This document shows positions 47,101-47,997 of a stretch of 47,997 nucleotides of DNA, one piece after another. The notes under the pieces are model-generated. The model was not told where the DNA came from. It did no database searches and saw only the letters and a list, made by a program, of their open reading frames with translations. Positions within the stretch are counted from its first letter, which is position 1. Each line of letters opens with the position of its first letter. Made by a program: the position numbers and the translations under genes. Origin of the DNA: CAYSYM01 sp964435115 (GTDB taxonomy: Bacteria > Chloroflexota > UBA6077 > CF-72); assembly GCA_964435115.1 (NCBI GenBank), contig CAYSYM010000026.1, positions 1 through 47,997 on the forward strand. The letters run 5' to 3'.

Positions 47101-47997
47101 ATGTTCGAGACGGCCCGAGAGATCTATCGCGCGCAGCTCCAGGAGATCCGCGACGCCGGTACGTGGAAGGAGGAGCGGCTGATCGCCTCGGCCCAGGGCG
47201 TCGAGATCCTGGTGAACGGGCGGACGGTGCTGAACTTCTGCGCCAACAACTACCTGGGCCTCGCGAGCCACCCGGCGGTGCTCCAGGCAGCGCGCGACGC
47301 GCTGGACCGGCGCGGGTACGGGCTCTCCAGCGTGCGGTTCATCTGCGGCACCCAGGACCAGCACCGCGAGCTGGAGCGGCGGCTGGCCCGCTTCTTCGGC
47401 TTCGACGATGCCCTCCTGTTCGGCTCGTGCTTCGACGCGAACGGAGGGGTCTTCGAGGCGCTGCTGGGCGACGAGGACGCCGTGATCTCGGACGCGCTGA
47501 ACCACGCCTCGATCATCGACGGGATACGGCTGTGCAAGGCACGGCGCTACCGCTACGGGCACGCCGACATGGACGAGCTGGAGAGGATCCTCCAGGACAC
47601 CCGGTCGGCGCGGCTGCGGCTGATCGCGACGGACGGGGTGTTCTCCATGGACGGCGACCTGGCCCGGCTGGACGCGATCGCCGCTCTGGCCGAGCGGTAC
47701 AGCGCGATGGTGATGGTCGACGACTCGCACGCCTCTGGCTTCGTCGGCCCGAGCGGGCGGGGGACGCCCGAGCACTTCGCGGTGGTCCAGAAGGTCGACC
47801 TGCTGACCTCCACGCTGGGCAAGGCGCTGGGAGGCGCATCCGGCGGCTTCGTGGTGGCGCGGCAGGAGATCGTGGACCTGCTGCAGCAGCGCGCGCCGCC
47901 GTACCTCTTCCCGCACACGCTCGCGCCGCCGCCCGTGGCAGCAAGCCCCGCGGTCCTGGTCCCCCTGGTGGCGGCGCCCGAGGACGGGGCGCGAGGA
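47101..47997 (+). CDS. kbl: Glycine C-acetyltransferase (2-amino-3-ketobutyrate CoA ligase), 3' cut
   Basis: First 299 codons of a protein of about 395; the window ends in frame. AAAGGAG lies 5 bases before the ATG. PLP fold-type I, alpha-oxoamine synthase family: NFCANNYLGLASHP, GYGLSSVRFICGTQDQHRELE, FGSCFDANGG, DALNHASIIDGIRLCKA, DDSHASGFVGPSGRG and the PLP lysine Lys241 in STLGKALGGASGGF. YLFPHTLAPP follows as in KBL. It cleaves 2-amino-3-ketobutyrate with CoA to glycine and acetyl-CoA, completing the tdh step upstream (82-base gap). Confidence 0.94.
   Translation, partial: MFETAREIYRAQLQEIRDAGTWKEERLIASAQGVEILVNGRTVLNFCANNYLGLASHPAVLQAARDALDRRGYGLSSVRFICGTQDQHRELERRLARFFGFDDALLFGSCFDANGGVFEALLGDEDAVISDALNHASIIDGIRLCKARRYRYGHADMDELERILQDTRSARLRLIATDGVFSMDGDLARLDAIAALAERYSAMVMVDDSHASGFVGPSGRGTPEHFAVVQKVDLLTSTLGKALGGASGGFVVARQEIVDLLQQRAPPYLFPHTLAPPPVAASPAVLVPLVAAPEDGARG

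Overview
This is a GC-rich (roughly 68-70% by eye), gene-dense chromosomal window made almost entirely of bacterial housekeeping genes. Gene order, the dimeric zinc-knuckle glycyl-tRNA synthetase, the short EF-Ts, the exported glycosidase-like proteins and the membrane-anchored baseplate-J-like protein all point to a member of the Chloroflexota (perhaps a Thermomicrobia-like or uncultured soil/thermal lineage). That placement is inferred from protein character, not from a database search. I see no prophage, transposon, CRISPR array or defence island.

Layout. 1-5450 (minus strand): two tRNA-Ser genes (one cut by the window edge), then argS preceded by two tandem, paralogous exported glycoside-hydrolase-like proteins; argS overlaps the nearer one by one base. 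5649-7818: greA-lysS. 8047-8556 (minus): a GNAT acetyltransferase. 8802-20007: serS, glyS, ppdK, a dGTPase-like HD hydrolase, then dnaG-rpoD-yycJ. 20053-25844: alaS, a baseplate-J-like membrane protein, ruvX, mltG. 26099-34808: rpsB-tsf-pyrH-frr-uppS-cdsA-dxr-rseP-ispG, the classical translation / cell-envelope / isoprenoid cluster. 34950-41971: nusA-rnpM-infB-rbfA-truB-ribF-tyrS. 41993-44044 (minus): an EF-G-like GTPase. 44262-45633: yebC and an unrecognised Cys-rich protein. 45852-47997: tdh-kbl, threonine catabolism, with kbl cut by the window end.

How it works together. Six aminoacyl-tRNA synthetases (Arg, Lys, Ser, Gly, Ala, Tyr) plus tRNA-Ser, ribosomal protein S2, EF-Ts, RRF, IF2, RbfA, NusA, RnpM and TruB make this a translation-heavy segment; primase and the primary sigma factor sit in the middle. 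Isoprenoid precursor synthesis (dxr, ispG), undecaprenyl-PP synthesis (uppS), CDP-DAG synthesis (cdsA) and peptidoglycan trimming (mltG) tie it to envelope growth.

Regulatory signals can be read directly in several places. Many upstream regions carry an extended -10 element of the form TGnTAnnnT (alaS, glyS, rpsB, rseP, nusA, yebC, tRNA-Ser). At glyS and alaS this element lies exactly 10 nt before the ATG, implying nearly leaderless mRNAs. The nusA leader has an intrinsic-terminator-shaped hairpin, while rimP, normally the first gene of that operon, is missing. Several intergenic spacers hold degenerate 7-bp-period repeats; in the rpsB leader these form a long imperfect hairpin.

No dramatic new system is evident. 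The most interesting items are the nusA attenuator without rimP, the paired near-leaderless synthetase promoters, the heptamer repeats, the baseplate-J-like protein in the alaS-ruvX-mltG cluster, a RibF whose riboflavin-kinase half has lost its signature, and a Cys-rich unknown protein behind yebC.
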